Shown here: in pieces, positions 6,549 through 14,297 of the stretch
How the letters are laid out: the number at the start of each line of letters is the position of its first letter
How positions within the stretch are numbered: position 1 is the stretch's first letter
Origin: CAZABC01 sp964483405
GTDB lineage: Bacteria > Chloroflexota > Limnocylindria > Limnocylindrales > CSP1-4
Assembly: GCA_964483405.1 (NCBI GenBank)
Contig: CAZABC010000043.1
Location: forward strand, 1 to 18,145
Reading direction: 5' to 3'
DNA length: 18,145 nucleotides
Position numbers and translations under genes: made by a program
The notes under the pieces: generated by a model
Told to the model about the DNA's origin: nothing
The model's input: the letters and a program-made list of their open reading frames with translations, nothing else
Databases searched by the model: none

Positions 6549-6947
6549 GGCTGAGATGCCCCGCCACGCCGACCACGCCGCCCACGACCGGACCCTCGTC
6601 GCCGCGGCCGCCGCGAACGATCTCGAGGGCGCCGCCCTGGCCGAGGCGACCGAGCGGCTTGCGTCGTGTCCCGACTGCGCCGCGCTCCACGCCGACCTCC
6701 TCGCCATCGCGTCCGCGCTCGGCGAGCTCCCGGCGCCGGTCCGGACCCGCGACTTCACGATCACCGCCGAGCAGGCGGCGGCCCTCCGGCCGACCGGCTG
6801 GCGCCGGCTCGTCGTCGGGCTCCGCTCGCCGCGCGGGGCCATCGTCCGGCCGCTCGCGGTCACCTTCACGACCCTCGGCATCGTCGGCCTGCTCCTCGCC
6901 GCCGTCCCGGCCGCCGTCCCGCTCGGGATGCTCGCGGGAGCGGGGGA
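6549..6947 (+). repeat. 399-bp exact direct repeat, copy B
   Basis: Second copy of 5804-6202. It encodes the complete N-terminal domain and first membrane segment of the second anti-sigma protein. The following sequence differs at nucleotide level from the tail of copy A, although the two tails remain recognisably similar in protein layout. Confidence 0.95.
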
Positions 6948-7260
6948 CTTCCGGGCCACGGCCGGCGATCGGAACGAGGGGGCCGGCGTCCCGGGCGCCG
7001 AGGTCGACCCCGGGACGGGCGGGCTGTCCGGGCCGGAGCTGTCGCCCGGCGACGTGAGCTCGCCCGGCGACGACGGCGAGACGGCCGGCGGGGGCGACGC
7101 CGGCAGCCAGTCGACGAGCGGCGGCGCGGACCCGCCGGGGGGCCGCGACGCGGCGACGGTCGACGCCGGCCCATCGCCCTGGCTGCTCGTGCTCTCGATC
7201 GCCCTGCTCTCGATCGGCATCGGCCTGTTCGCGGCGCGACGGCTGACCCGCGACCCGTAG
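6556..7260 (+). CDS. Membrane-anchored anti-sigma factor, copy 2
   Basis: This 234-residue paralogue of the preceding gene has its first ~130 residues identical to copy 1 from copy 1's ATG, including CPDC and membrane segment 1. It then has a different Gly/Asp/Pro/Ser-rich linker (AGDFRATAGDRNEG onwards) and a second C-terminal membrane segment (SPWLLVLSIALLSIGIGLFAA) with a basic tail. The tail is related to, but clearly diverged from, copy 1. The start is ATG 6556: no other start codon lies in frame just upstream and there is no Shine-Dalgarno site, but the ECF promoter places the transcript start within a few bases of the ATG. It probably binds the same sigma factor while sensing through a different outer segment. 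The gap from copy 1 is 52 nt; polA follows after 96 nt. A chimeric assembly of two alleles must be excluded. Confidence 0.8.
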   Translation: MPRHADHAAHDRTLVAAAAANDLEGAALAEATERLASCPDCAALHADLLAIASALGELPAPVRTRDFTITAEQAAALRPTGWRRLVVGLRSPRGAIVRPLAVTFTTLGIVGLLLAAVPAAVPLGMLAGAGDFRATAGDRNEGAGVPGAEVDPGTGGLSGPELSPGDVSSPGDDGETAGGGDAGSQSTSGGADPPGGRDAATVDAGPSPWLLVLSIALLSIGIGLFAARRLTRDP

Positions 7261-7308
7261 CGCGGGCGGGTCCCGGTGGCGGGCGGCAGACCCGGCCCGT
7301 CGCGCGGG

Positions 7309-7314
7309 TACACT
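7309..7314 (+). promoter_or_regulatory. Likely -10 element of the polA operon
   Basis: TACACT lies 42 bases before the polA ATG, predicting a leader of about 36 nt. No good -35 hexamer is visible. The 96-bp gap after the second anti-sigma gene supports a separate promoter here. Confidence 0.35.
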
Positions 7315-7356
7315 GCGGGGGTCGTCCGCCCGCCCCGGGCTCCCGAGGATCCGCCG

Positions 7357-10326
7357 ATGCCCCGCCTGATGCTGCTCGACGGGAACGGGCTCATCTATCG
7401 CGGCTACTTCGCCCTCATCAACACGCCGCTGACGACGTCGCGCGGCGAGCTCGTCACGGCCGTCTTCGGCTTCACGAACATCGTCCTCCGGGCCATCCAG
7501 GACGTCCGGCCCGAGCACGTCGCCGTCGCCTTCGACCTGCCCGCGCCGACCTTCCGCCACGAGGCGTACGCCGAGTACAAGGCGACCCGGCAGCGGATGC
7601 CCGACGACCTGCGCGACCAGATCCCGAAGGTCCGCGAGGTCGTCGCCGCGCTCGGGATCCCGGTCTACGAGCTCGAGGGCTATGAGGCCGACGACGCCAT
7701 CGCGACCCTCGTCGGCCAGGCCGAGGCGGCGGGTCTCGACACGACGATCGTCACCGGCGACCTCGACATGCTCCAGCTCGTGAGCGAGCGGACACGGCTC
7801 CTCGTCTCGCTCCGTGGCGGGATCGCCAACACCGTCGTCTACGACGTCGCGCGGATCAACGAGCGCTACGGCCTGCGGCCCGACCAGATGCTCGACTACA
7901 AGGCGCTCAAGGGCGACCCGACCGACAACATCCCCGGCGTGCCGGGGGTCGGCGAGAAGACGGCGGCCTCGCTCGTCGCGACGTGGGGCGACCTCGAGGG
8001 CCTGTACGCCCATCTCGACGAGGCGACCCCGGCCCGCTTCCGCGAGCCGCTCGCCGAGGCGCGGGAGCGGCTGTTCCAGAGCCGGGACCTGATGCGGCTC
8101 GTTCGCGACCTTCCGCTGACCCTCGATCTCGCGGCCGCCGAGCTCGGCCGGTACGACCGTGAGGCGGTCATCCGGATCTTCCGCGAGTACGAGTTCCGGA
8201 CGCTCATCGAGCGGCTTCCCCCGGTCGCCGGCGAGCGGGCGGAGGACGCCGCCGCGGCCCTCGCCTCGGCCGGCGAGACGATGGCGGCGGCCCACCCGCC
8301 CGGCGCGCCGCCGCGGCAGCCACGCTCGCTCGTCGGCGAGGGGCTCGGGCTCCAGCTGTCGCTCGACTTCGATGCCGTCGGCCCGGCCCCTGCCGCGGCC
8401 GGCCCGGTCGCAGCCGACGCCGGCGACACCGTCGACGCCGCCGCGGCGGCCGCCGCCGACGCGGCCGGCGCGGACGCGACGGCGGCGCGGCCGACGCCCC
8501 TCGGCGACCTCCGGGCCGCCCTCGCCGCCGCGGTCGCCGACCCGGGCCGGCTCGAGGCGGTCGGGATCGCCGAGGTCGCCGGGCTCCGCGACTGGCTCGA
8601 AGCCCAGCCCGACGTCGCGGCCGCCCTCGTCGCGGACGATCCGCGGCCCCGCCGTGGCACGCCGCTCGCGCTGGCGCTCGCCGGCCACGACGGTCGCGTC
8701 GTCGTGGCGGAGGGACCGGCCGGGGTGGGGGCGCTCCGCCGGCTCGTCGAGGCCGTGGGCACCCCGCTCGTCGGCCACGAGGTGAAGCCGATCCTCGTCG
8801 CCCGGTTCGTCGACGACGAGCGGGCCGTGGCGCACCCGGTCGCGTTCGACACCCAGATCGCGGCGTACGTCCTCAACGCCGCGCTCCGCTCGCAGTCGAT
8901 CGACGACGTGGCCGCCGAGCGGCTCGACATCATCCTGCCGACGGGGGCCGGCACGCCGGCCGGGGTCCGGGCCGGGCTCGAGGCGCTGGCCGCGCTGGCC
9001 GTCCGGCCGTCGCTCGCCGACGCGCTCGTCGCCGCGTCGCTGGACCGGCTCTTCCGCGAGGTCGAGCTGCCGCTCATCCCCGTCCTCGCCAGGATGGAGG
9101 CGGTCGGCGTCGCCCTCGACCGGGAGGCCCTCGGCGTCCTCGACCGCGAGTTCGCGACCGAGATCGCCCGGCTCGAGCGGGACATCCACGAGAGCGTCGG
9201 GCACGAGTTCAACCTCGGCTCGCCCAAGCAGCTCGAGCAGGTCCTCTTCTTCGAGCTCGACCTGCCCAGGGGTCGGCGGACGAAGACCGGCTACTCGACC
9301 GACGCGACCGTCCTCGAGGAGCTCCGTCCGGCCCACCCGATGATCGACAAGCTCCTCGACTGGCGGACCTACACGAAGCTCCGCTCGACGTACGTCGAGG
9401 CGCTCCCGTCGCTCCTCGCCGACGACGGCCGGCTCCACACGACCTTCCACCAGGCGGTCGCCGCGACGGGCCGCCTGTCGTCGTCGGACCCGAACCTCCA
9501 GAACATCCCGATCCGGACGCCGCTCGGCCGCCGGATCCGGCGGGCGTTCGTCGCCGGCGAGCCCGGCAAGGTCCTCCTCGCGGCGGACTACTCGCAGATC
9601 GAACTGCGGATCCTCGCCCACGTCTCGGGCGACGCGCACCTGCGCGACGCGTTCGCCCGCGAGGCCGACATCCATCGCGAGACCGCGGCCCGGGTCCTCC
9701 ACAAGGACGCGGCCGACGTCACGGCCGACGAGCGGTCGATGGCGAAGATGGTCAACTTCGGGATCGCCTACGGGATGAGCGACTTCGGCCTCTCGAGCCG
9801 GGCGGGCATCAGCCGCGCCGAGGCGCAGGAGTTCATCGCGAACTACTTCGCGACCTACTCGGGGATCAGCTACTACATGCTCCACATCAAGGAGGTCGCC
9901 CGACGGGACGGGGCGGTCGAGACGCTCCTCGGCCGCCGTCGGGCCATCCCCGAGCTCGACGCCCACAACCCGAGCCTCCGCGCCGCCGGCGAGCGGATGG
10001 CGATCAACATGCCGATCCAGGGGACGGCCGCCGACATCATGAAGATCGCGATGATCCGGGTCGCCGACCGGCTCGCCGCCGGCGGCTTCGGCGCCCGGAT
10101 GCTGCTCCAGGTCCACGACGAGCTGCTCTTCGAGGTCCCCGCGGGCGAGGTCGAGCGGCTCGCCCGGATGGTCCGCGAGACGATGGAGGGCGCCATCCCG
10201 CTCGACGTGCCGCTGACGGTCGACGTCAAGGTCGGCGACGACTGGGAGGCGATGACGCCGCTGACGCGCGAGGACGCCGTGCGGGCGGAGGCCGACGAGC
10301 TCGAGCCGGCCGGCGCCGACGCGTGA
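7357..10326 (+). CDS. polA: DNA polymerase I
   Basis: This 989-residue repair and primer-removal polymerase has three parts. A 5'-nuclease domain (about 1-300) holds LLDGNG, AFDLPAPTFRHEAY, GYEADDAI, TGDLDMLQLV and the GDPTDNIPGVPGVGEKTA helix-three-turn-helix. An Ala-rich linker (about 305-385) follows. Then comes a 3'-5' exonuclease fold that lacks its catalytic acids: no DxE at Exo I, GHEVKPI where E. coli has GQNLKYD, and no Exo III tyrosine/Asp motif. The polymerase domain is intact: motif A DYSQIELRILAH with D744, O-helix R793/K797/F801/Y805, and motif C VHDELLFEV with D921/E922. It is therefore probably active in synthesis but without proofreading, as in Taq. The ATG start gives the canonical N-terminus MPRLMLLDGNG. 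mutM follows after 30 nt in the same operon. Confidence 0.97.
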   Translation: MPRLMLLDGNGLIYRGYFALINTPLTTSRGELVTAVFGFTNIVLRAIQDVRPEHVAVAFDLPAPTFRHEAYAEYKATRQRMPDDLRDQIPKVREVVAALGIPVYELEGYEADDAIATLVGQAEAAGLDTTIVTGDLDMLQLVSERTRLLVSLRGGIANTVVYDVARINERYGLRPDQMLDYKALKGDPTDNIPGVPGVGEKTAASLVATWGDLEGLYAHLDEATPARFREPLAEARERLFQSRDLMRLVRDLPLTLDLAAAELGRYDREAVIRIFREYEFRTLIERLPPVAGERAEDAAAALASAGETMAAAHPPGAPPRQPRSLVGEGLGLQLSLDFDAVGPAPAAAGPVAADAGDTVDAAAAAAADAAGADATAARPTPLGDLRAALAAAVADPGRLEAVGIAEVAGLRDWLEAQPDVAAALVADDPRPRRGTPLALALAGHDGRVVVAEGPAGVGALRRLVEAVGTPLVGHEVKPILVARFVDDERAVAHPVAFDTQIAAYVLNAALRSQSIDDVAAERLDIILPTGAGTPAGVRAGLEALAALAVRPSLADALVAASLDRLFREVELPLIPVLARMEAVGVALDREALGVLDREFATEIARLERDIHESVGHEFNLGSPKQLEQVLFFELDLPRGRRTKTGYSTDATVLEELRPAHPMIDKLLDWRTYTKLRSTYVEALPSLLADDGRLHTTFHQAVAATGRLSSSDPNLQNIPIRTPLGRRIRRAFVAGEPGKVLLAADYSQIELRILAHVSGDAHLRDAFAREADIHRETAARVLHKDAADVTADERSMAKMVNFGIAYGMSDFGLSSRAGISRAEAQEFIANYFATYSGISYYMLHIKEVARRDGAVETLLGRRRAIPELDAHNPSLRAAGERMAINMPIQGTAADIMKIAMIRVADRLAAGGFGARMLLQVHDELLFEVPAGEVERLARMVRETMEGAIPLDVPLTVDVKVGDDWEAMTPLTREDAVRAEADELEPAGADA

Positions 10327-10356
10327 GCGCCGCCACGCCGGCACCGGGGACCGGCG

Positions 10357-11442
10357 ATGCCTGAGCTGCCGGAGGTCGAGACGGTCGCCCGCGACCTCCG
10401 TGGGCTCGTGCTCGGCGCGCGGATCGAGCGGGTCGAGGTGACCTGGCCGCGGACGATCCGGTCCGGCGACCCAGCGTCGTTCAGCGCCCTGGTCGCGGGC
10501 CGGACGATCGTCGCGGTCGGCCGTCGGGCGAAGCTCGTCGTCCTCGACCTCGACGACGGGTCGGCGGTCACCGTCCACCTCAAGATGACCGGCCAGCTCT
10601 TCGTCGTCCCCGGCGACGCGCCGGCCGACCCGTACGTCCGGGTCGAGATCGGGCTCGCCGACGGTCGCGAGATCCGCTTCCGCGACGTCCGCAAGTTCGG
10701 CCGGATCGGGCTGGCCCGCCGCGACGCGGACGGCGAGCTCGTCGGCGAGGTCGGCGGCGGCGCCGGCTTCGCCGGGTTCGGGCCCGAGCCGCTCGACCCG
10801 GCCTTCGACCTGCAGGCCTTCCGGCGCCGGCTCCGTGCCCGCCGCGGCCGCCTCAAGCCGCTGCTGATGGACCAGGGGTTCCTCGCCGGCGTCGGCAACA
10901 TCTACGCCGACGAGGCGCTCTGGGCGGCCCGGCTCCACCCGCTCCGCGGCGCAGCGTCGCTCCGGCCGCCCGACGAGGCGCGCCTCTACCGGGAGCTGCT
11001 GCGGATCCTGCGCGAGGCGGTCGAGCGACGGGGGTCGTCGATCGACGACTACACGGCGCCCGAGGGCGACGGCTCGATGCAGGAGCGACTCGAGGTCTAC
11101 CAGCGGACCGGCGGGCCGTGTCCGCGCTGCGGCCGGCCGATCCGCCGGATCGTCGTGGGCGGCCGGGCGACCCACTTCTGCTCGCACTGTCAGCGCCTGC
11201 GTGCCGCCGACCGGGCCGATCCCGCGATCCGCCGGATCCTCGCCGCCATGGAGCCGCGACCGGGCCGCGGGGCGCGGCCCCGCGGCCCGCGCTGGACCGA
11301 GACGGCCGCGGCCGGATCGCTCGGCCTGACCCCGGACGAGGCGGCTCGGGCCGAGGCGCGTGCCCGGACCGAGCGGACCCGGCGGGCGGCCGCGACCCGC
11401 CGTGCCGCCGCCCGGGCGGCGGGTCGGCCGGAGGGCGCCTGA
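10357..11442 (+). CDS. mutM: Formamidopyrimidine-DNA glycosylase with C-terminal extension
   Basis: This bifunctional glycosylase/AP lyase removes 8-oxoguanine and ring-opened purines. The N-terminal PELPEVETV gives the catalytic proline and Glu3. K59 (RRAKLVV) matches the conserved beta-hairpin lysine, and VGNIYADE holds N181. A C-terminal zinc finger C255-x2-C258-x16-C275-x2-C278 carries R270, equivalent to E. coli R258. E. coli Fpg ends just after the finger at 269 residues, but this protein continues for another 83 residues to 361. That tail is rich in Arg and Ala (TRRAAATRRAAARAAGR) and looks disordered or helical and DNA-binding. The start has GGGGA seven bases upstream. The stop overlaps the next start (TGATG), so translation is coupled. 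The order polA-mutM is widely conserved. Confidence 0.96.
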   Translation: MPELPEVETVARDLRGLVLGARIERVEVTWPRTIRSGDPASFSALVAGRTIVAVGRRAKLVVLDLDDGSAVTVHLKMTGQLFVVPGDAPADPYVRVEIGLADGREIRFRDVRKFGRIGLARRDADGELVGEVGGGAGFAGFGPEPLDPAFDLQAFRRRLRARRGRLKPLLMDQGFLAGVGNIYADEALWAARLHPLRGAASLRPPDEARLYRELLRILREAVERRGSSIDDYTAPEGDGSMQERLEVYQRTGGPCPRCGRPIRRIVVGGRATHFCSHCQRLRAADRADPAIRRILAAMEPRPGRGARPRGPRWTETAAAGSLGLTPDEAARAEARARTERTRRAAATRRAAARAAGRPEGA

Positions 11443-13493
11443 TGTCGCTCGTCCGACTGACGGGGGTCGTCCGCGAGGTCGGGACCTTCGTGATCCTCGA
11501 TCGGGTGGACGCCGCGATCGCGCTCGGCGACCGGATCGGGCTGGTCGGACCGAACGGGGCCGGCAAGACGACGCTCCTGCGGATCGTCGCCGGGCTCGAC
11601 GAGCCCGACCGGGGCGAGGTCCACCGGCGCCGCAACCTGAGCGTCGGGCTCCTCACCCAGGAGGCGCACCTCGACGAGGCCTTCATCGCCGCGCCCGATC
11701 TCCGGACGGCGGTCCGTCGCGGGGCGGCCACCCTCGAGCGACTCGAGACGGAGCTCGCCCGGCTCGAGTCGGGCGGCCATGCCGGCGAGCCGGCCTACGC
11801 CGACCTGCGGGCCCGGTTCGAGGCTCTCGGCGGCTACGAGCTCGACCTGCGGGTCGACGCGGCGCTGTCCGGGCTCGGCTTCGCCCGCGACGAGTGGGAC
11901 CGCCCGCCGACGACGCTGTCGGGCGGCCAGCAGACCCGGGCGACGCTGGCCCGGCTCGTCGTCGCCGACCCCGAGCTGCTCCTCCTCGACGAGCCGACGA
12001 ACCACCTCGACCTCGCCGCGCTCGAGTGGCTCGAGGAGCAGCTCCGACGACGGAGCGGCTCGCTCGTCGTCGCCTCGCACGACCGGGCCTTCCTCGACGC
12101 GACGGTCCGCCGGGTCTGGGAGCTCCGCGACCGGCGGCTCACCGCGTTCCGCGGCGACTACGCCGCGTACCACCGGCAGCGCGAGGAGCGCGACGCCCGG
12201 GCGGCGCTCGAGTCCGACACCCAGGCCCGCGACATCGCCCGGGAGCGCGAGCTCGTCCAGCGCTACCGGAGCCATCGCAAGTTCTCGAAGATGCACGAGC
12301 ACGAGGCCCGCCTGGCGCGGCTCGAGTCCGAGCGGACCGAGGCCCCGCGGCGGGCCCGGCGTCTCGCGCTCCCGACCCGCGCCCTCGCCGGCGGCGGTCC
12401 CGCTCGCTCGGGCGAGATGGTCGTCCGGATGGAGGACCTCGTCATCGGCTACCTGCCGGGCCGCGAGGCCGAGGCCGACGCCGCGCCGTCGGTCGTCGCG
12501 CGCGTCCCGTTCCTCGCCGCGATGCGCGGCGAGCGGATCGGGATCGTCGGCCCCAACGGCGCGGGCAAGACGACGCTGCTCCGGACGATCGCCGGCACGC
12601 TCGTCCCGCTCGACGGGGTCCTCGCGTTCGGCAACGCGGTCCAGCTCGGGCTGCTCGCCCAGCTCCGCGAGGCCGCCATCCCCGGGGCGACCGTCCTCGA
12701 CGCGATCCTCGAGGCGATGCCGATCACGGCCGGCGAGGCCCGCGCCTACCTGGCCCGCTTCCTGTTCCGCGGGGACGACGCCTTCAAGGAGGTCCGGACG
12801 CTGTCGGGCGGCGAGCGTTCGCGGCTCGAGCTCGCGCTTCTCGGCATCCTGCCGTCGAACCTCCTGCTCCTCGACGAGCCGACGAACCACCTCGACATCC
12901 CGGCCCGCGAGGCGATCGAGACGTTCCTCCGCGAGTCGCCGGCGACGATCCTCGTCGTCAGCCACGACCGGCGACTCCTCGAGACCGTCTGCGACCGGCT
13001 GTGGGTCGTCGACGGGGGCTGGGCCGCCCCGTTCGACGGTGGCTACCGGGCCTGGCGGACGGCGGTGGCCGACGGCTGGACCGCCGAGGCGGCCGCCGCG
13101 GTCGAGTCCCGACGGCTGCACCCGGCGGCCGGGCGGTCGCGAGCAGCCGGAGCGCCGAGGGCGCCGCGGAGCCGGGTCTCGGCCGGCCCGGCCACGCCGG
13201 ACGTCGCCGCTGCCGACCCGCCGACGGGTCCGGCGCGGGTCGCACCCCGCGACCCCACGACCCGCCGGCCGAAGCTCTCCAAGGACGCCTACCGGCGGCA
13301 GTCGGCCGTCGTCGAGTCGGAGCTGACGAGGCTCGGGCTCCGCCGGAGCCACCTCGAGCTCGCCCTCGGTGACCCCGCGACACAGGCCAACTTCGTCGAG
13401 CTGCGGCGGGTGACCTCGGAGCTCGCCGATGTCGAGACGGCGCTCGCTGCGGCCGAGGAGGCCTGGCTCGAGCTGGAGGAGCGGGCACCATGA
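11442..13493 (+). CDS. ABC-F family ATPase (Uup/EttA-like, ribosome-associated)
   Basis: This 683-residue soluble protein has two ABC domains and no membrane segments. Domain 1 has Walker A GPNGAGKT at 36-43, signature LSGGQQ at 159 and Walker B ending D183-E184 (LDEPTNHLD). Domain 2 has Walker A 370-377, signature LSGGERSR at 454 and D478-E479. The charged helical linker (about 230-335) is the P-site tRNA interaction motif region of ABC-F proteins. A Pro/Ala-rich spacer leads to a C-terminal coiled coil (about 610-683) as in Uup. ABC-F proteins act on ribosomes to ease stalling, and some protect against antibiotics; which applies is not clear. The start overlaps the mutM stop by one base, with GGAGGG upstream. 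The end overlaps coaE by four bases (ATGA). Its place between mutM and coaE is unusual. Confidence 0.93.
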   Translation: MSLVRLTGVVREVGTFVILDRVDAAIALGDRIGLVGPNGAGKTTLLRIVAGLDEPDRGEVHRRRNLSVGLLTQEAHLDEAFIAAPDLRTAVRRGAATLERLETELARLESGGHAGEPAYADLRARFEALGGYELDLRVDAALSGLGFARDEWDRPPTTLSGGQQTRATLARLVVADPELLLLDEPTNHLDLAALEWLEEQLRRRSGSLVVASHDRAFLDATVRRVWELRDRRLTAFRGDYAAYHRQREERDARAALESDTQARDIARERELVQRYRSHRKFSKMHEHEARLARLESERTEAPRRARRLALPTRALAGGGPARSGEMVVRMEDLVIGYLPGREAEADAAPSVVARVPFLAAMRGERIGIVGPNGAGKTTLLRTIAGTLVPLDGVLAFGNAVQLGLLAQLREAAIPGATVLDAILEAMPITAGEARAYLARFLFRGDDAFKEVRTLSGGERSRLELALLGILPSNLLLLDEPTNHLDIPAREAIETFLRESPATILVVSHDRRLLETVCDRLWVVDGGWAAPFDGGYRAWRTAVADGWTAEAAAAVESRRLHPAAGRSRAAGAPRAPRSRVSAGPATPDVAAADPPTGPARVAPRDPTTRRPKLSKDAYRRQSAVVESELTRLGLRRSHLELALGDPATQANFVELRRVTSELADVETALAAAEEAWLELEERAP

Positions 13494-14173
13494 CCGACGA
13501 CATCCCGCCCGGCGCGCGCGCGGCGCCGGGCGAGGGCGCCCGGCCGCGCGCGGCCGTCATCGGGCTGACCGGCCCGATCGGCTGCGGCAAGTCGACGGTG
13601 GCCGGCTGGCTCCGCGAGGGCGGCGCGGCGGTCGTCGACGCCGACGGGCTCGCGCGGGAGGTCGTCGAGCCGGGCACCCCGGCCCACGCGGCCATCGTCG
13701 CCGCATTCGGGCCGGCGGTCGTCGCCGCCGACGGGAGCCTCGACCGGACGGCGCTCGGCCGACGGGTCTTCGGCGACCCGGCCGAGCTTCGCCGGCTCGA
13801 GGCCATCGTCCACCCGGCGGTCCGGCCGGCGATCCTCGCCGCGGTGGAGGCGGCACGCGCGGGCGGGGCGCCGCTCGTCGTCCTCGAGGCGATCCGGCTC
13901 GTCGAGGGCGGCTACGCGCCCCTCTGCGACGAGGTCTGGCTCGTGACCTGCGACCCGGCCTCGCAGCGGGAGCGGCTGGCGGCCCGCGGCATCGACCCGG
14001 TCGACGCCGAACGGCGGATCGCCGCCCAGGCCGACCTGCCGGCTCGCGTCGCGACGGTCCCGCACCGCGTCGTCGACACGACCGGCCGGGCCGACGAGGT
14101 CCGGCCGGTCGTCGAGCGGCTGGCGGCGGCAGCCGTCGCCATGGTCGCGTCGAGGGCGCTCGACGGAGGGTAG
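13490..14173 (+). CDS. coaE: Dephospho-CoA kinase
   Basis: This 227-residue P-loop kinase catalyses the last step of coenzyme A synthesis, ATP-dependent phosphorylation of the 3'-hydroxyl of dephospho-CoA. It has Walker A GPIGCGKST (28-36), then VVDADGLAREVV, the family's conserved DxD-type acidic motif, the IVHPAVRP segment and the lid region DPASQRERLAARG. About 20 residues precede the usual start of the fold and are encoded by a very GC-rich stretch containing a hairpin. ATG 13490 is nevertheless the best start: GGAGGAG lies eight bases upstream and it overlaps the ABC-F stop as ATGA. coaE next to polA-mutM is a common bacterial neighbourhood. A hairpin after the gene ends the operon. Confidence 0.94.
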   Translation: MTDDIPPGARAAPGEGARPRAAVIGLTGPIGCGKSTVAGWLREGGAAVVDADGLAREVVEPGTPAHAAIVAAFGPAVVAADGSLDRTALGRRVFGDPAELRRLEAIVHPAVRPAILAAVEAARAGGAPLVVLEAIRLVEGGYAPLCDEVWLVTCDPASQRERLAARGIDPVDAERRIAAQADLPARVATVPHRVVDTTGRADEVRPVVERLAAAAVAMVASRALDGG

Positions 14174-14195
14174 GCCGCCGGCCCGGCAAGACGGC

Positions 14196-14228
14196 CGGCC
14201 GCCCGGCCCACGAAGGACCGGGCGGCCG
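14196..14228. terminator. Strong hairpin between convergent coaE and cpaB
   Basis: CGGCCGCCCGG (14196-14206) and CCGGGCGGCCG (14218-14228) form a perfect 11-bp stem around an 11-nt loop. It lies 22 bases after the coaE stop and about 70 bases after the cpaB stop on the other strand, so it is well placed to terminate both. No U-tract follows on either side. Confidence 0.55.
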
Positions 14229-14297
14229 TGGGAGGCGCGCCGGGTCAGCGGCGCAGCAGTCACCGGGCGCCGGACGCACCCGGCCCGCGACCCGGTG

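Noticed and set aside
6503..6556. Phase variation by the G9 tract fusing or separating the two anti-sigma proteins
   Set aside because: The first gene's stop lies before the tract and the second gene's ATG after it, so tract-length changes cannot alter either protein.
5804..6947. Insertion sequence or mobile element as the cause of the 399-bp repeat
   Set aside because: The repeat is part of coding sequence, has no terminal inverted repeats, and no transposase is present nearby.
6121..11187. A 1688-codon open frame on the minus strand across the anti-sigma genes, polA and mutM
   Set aside because: It is opposite well-supported genes; very high G/C at third positions keeps antisense frames free of stops. 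The protein is Arg/Asp/Gly/Ala-rich without domains.
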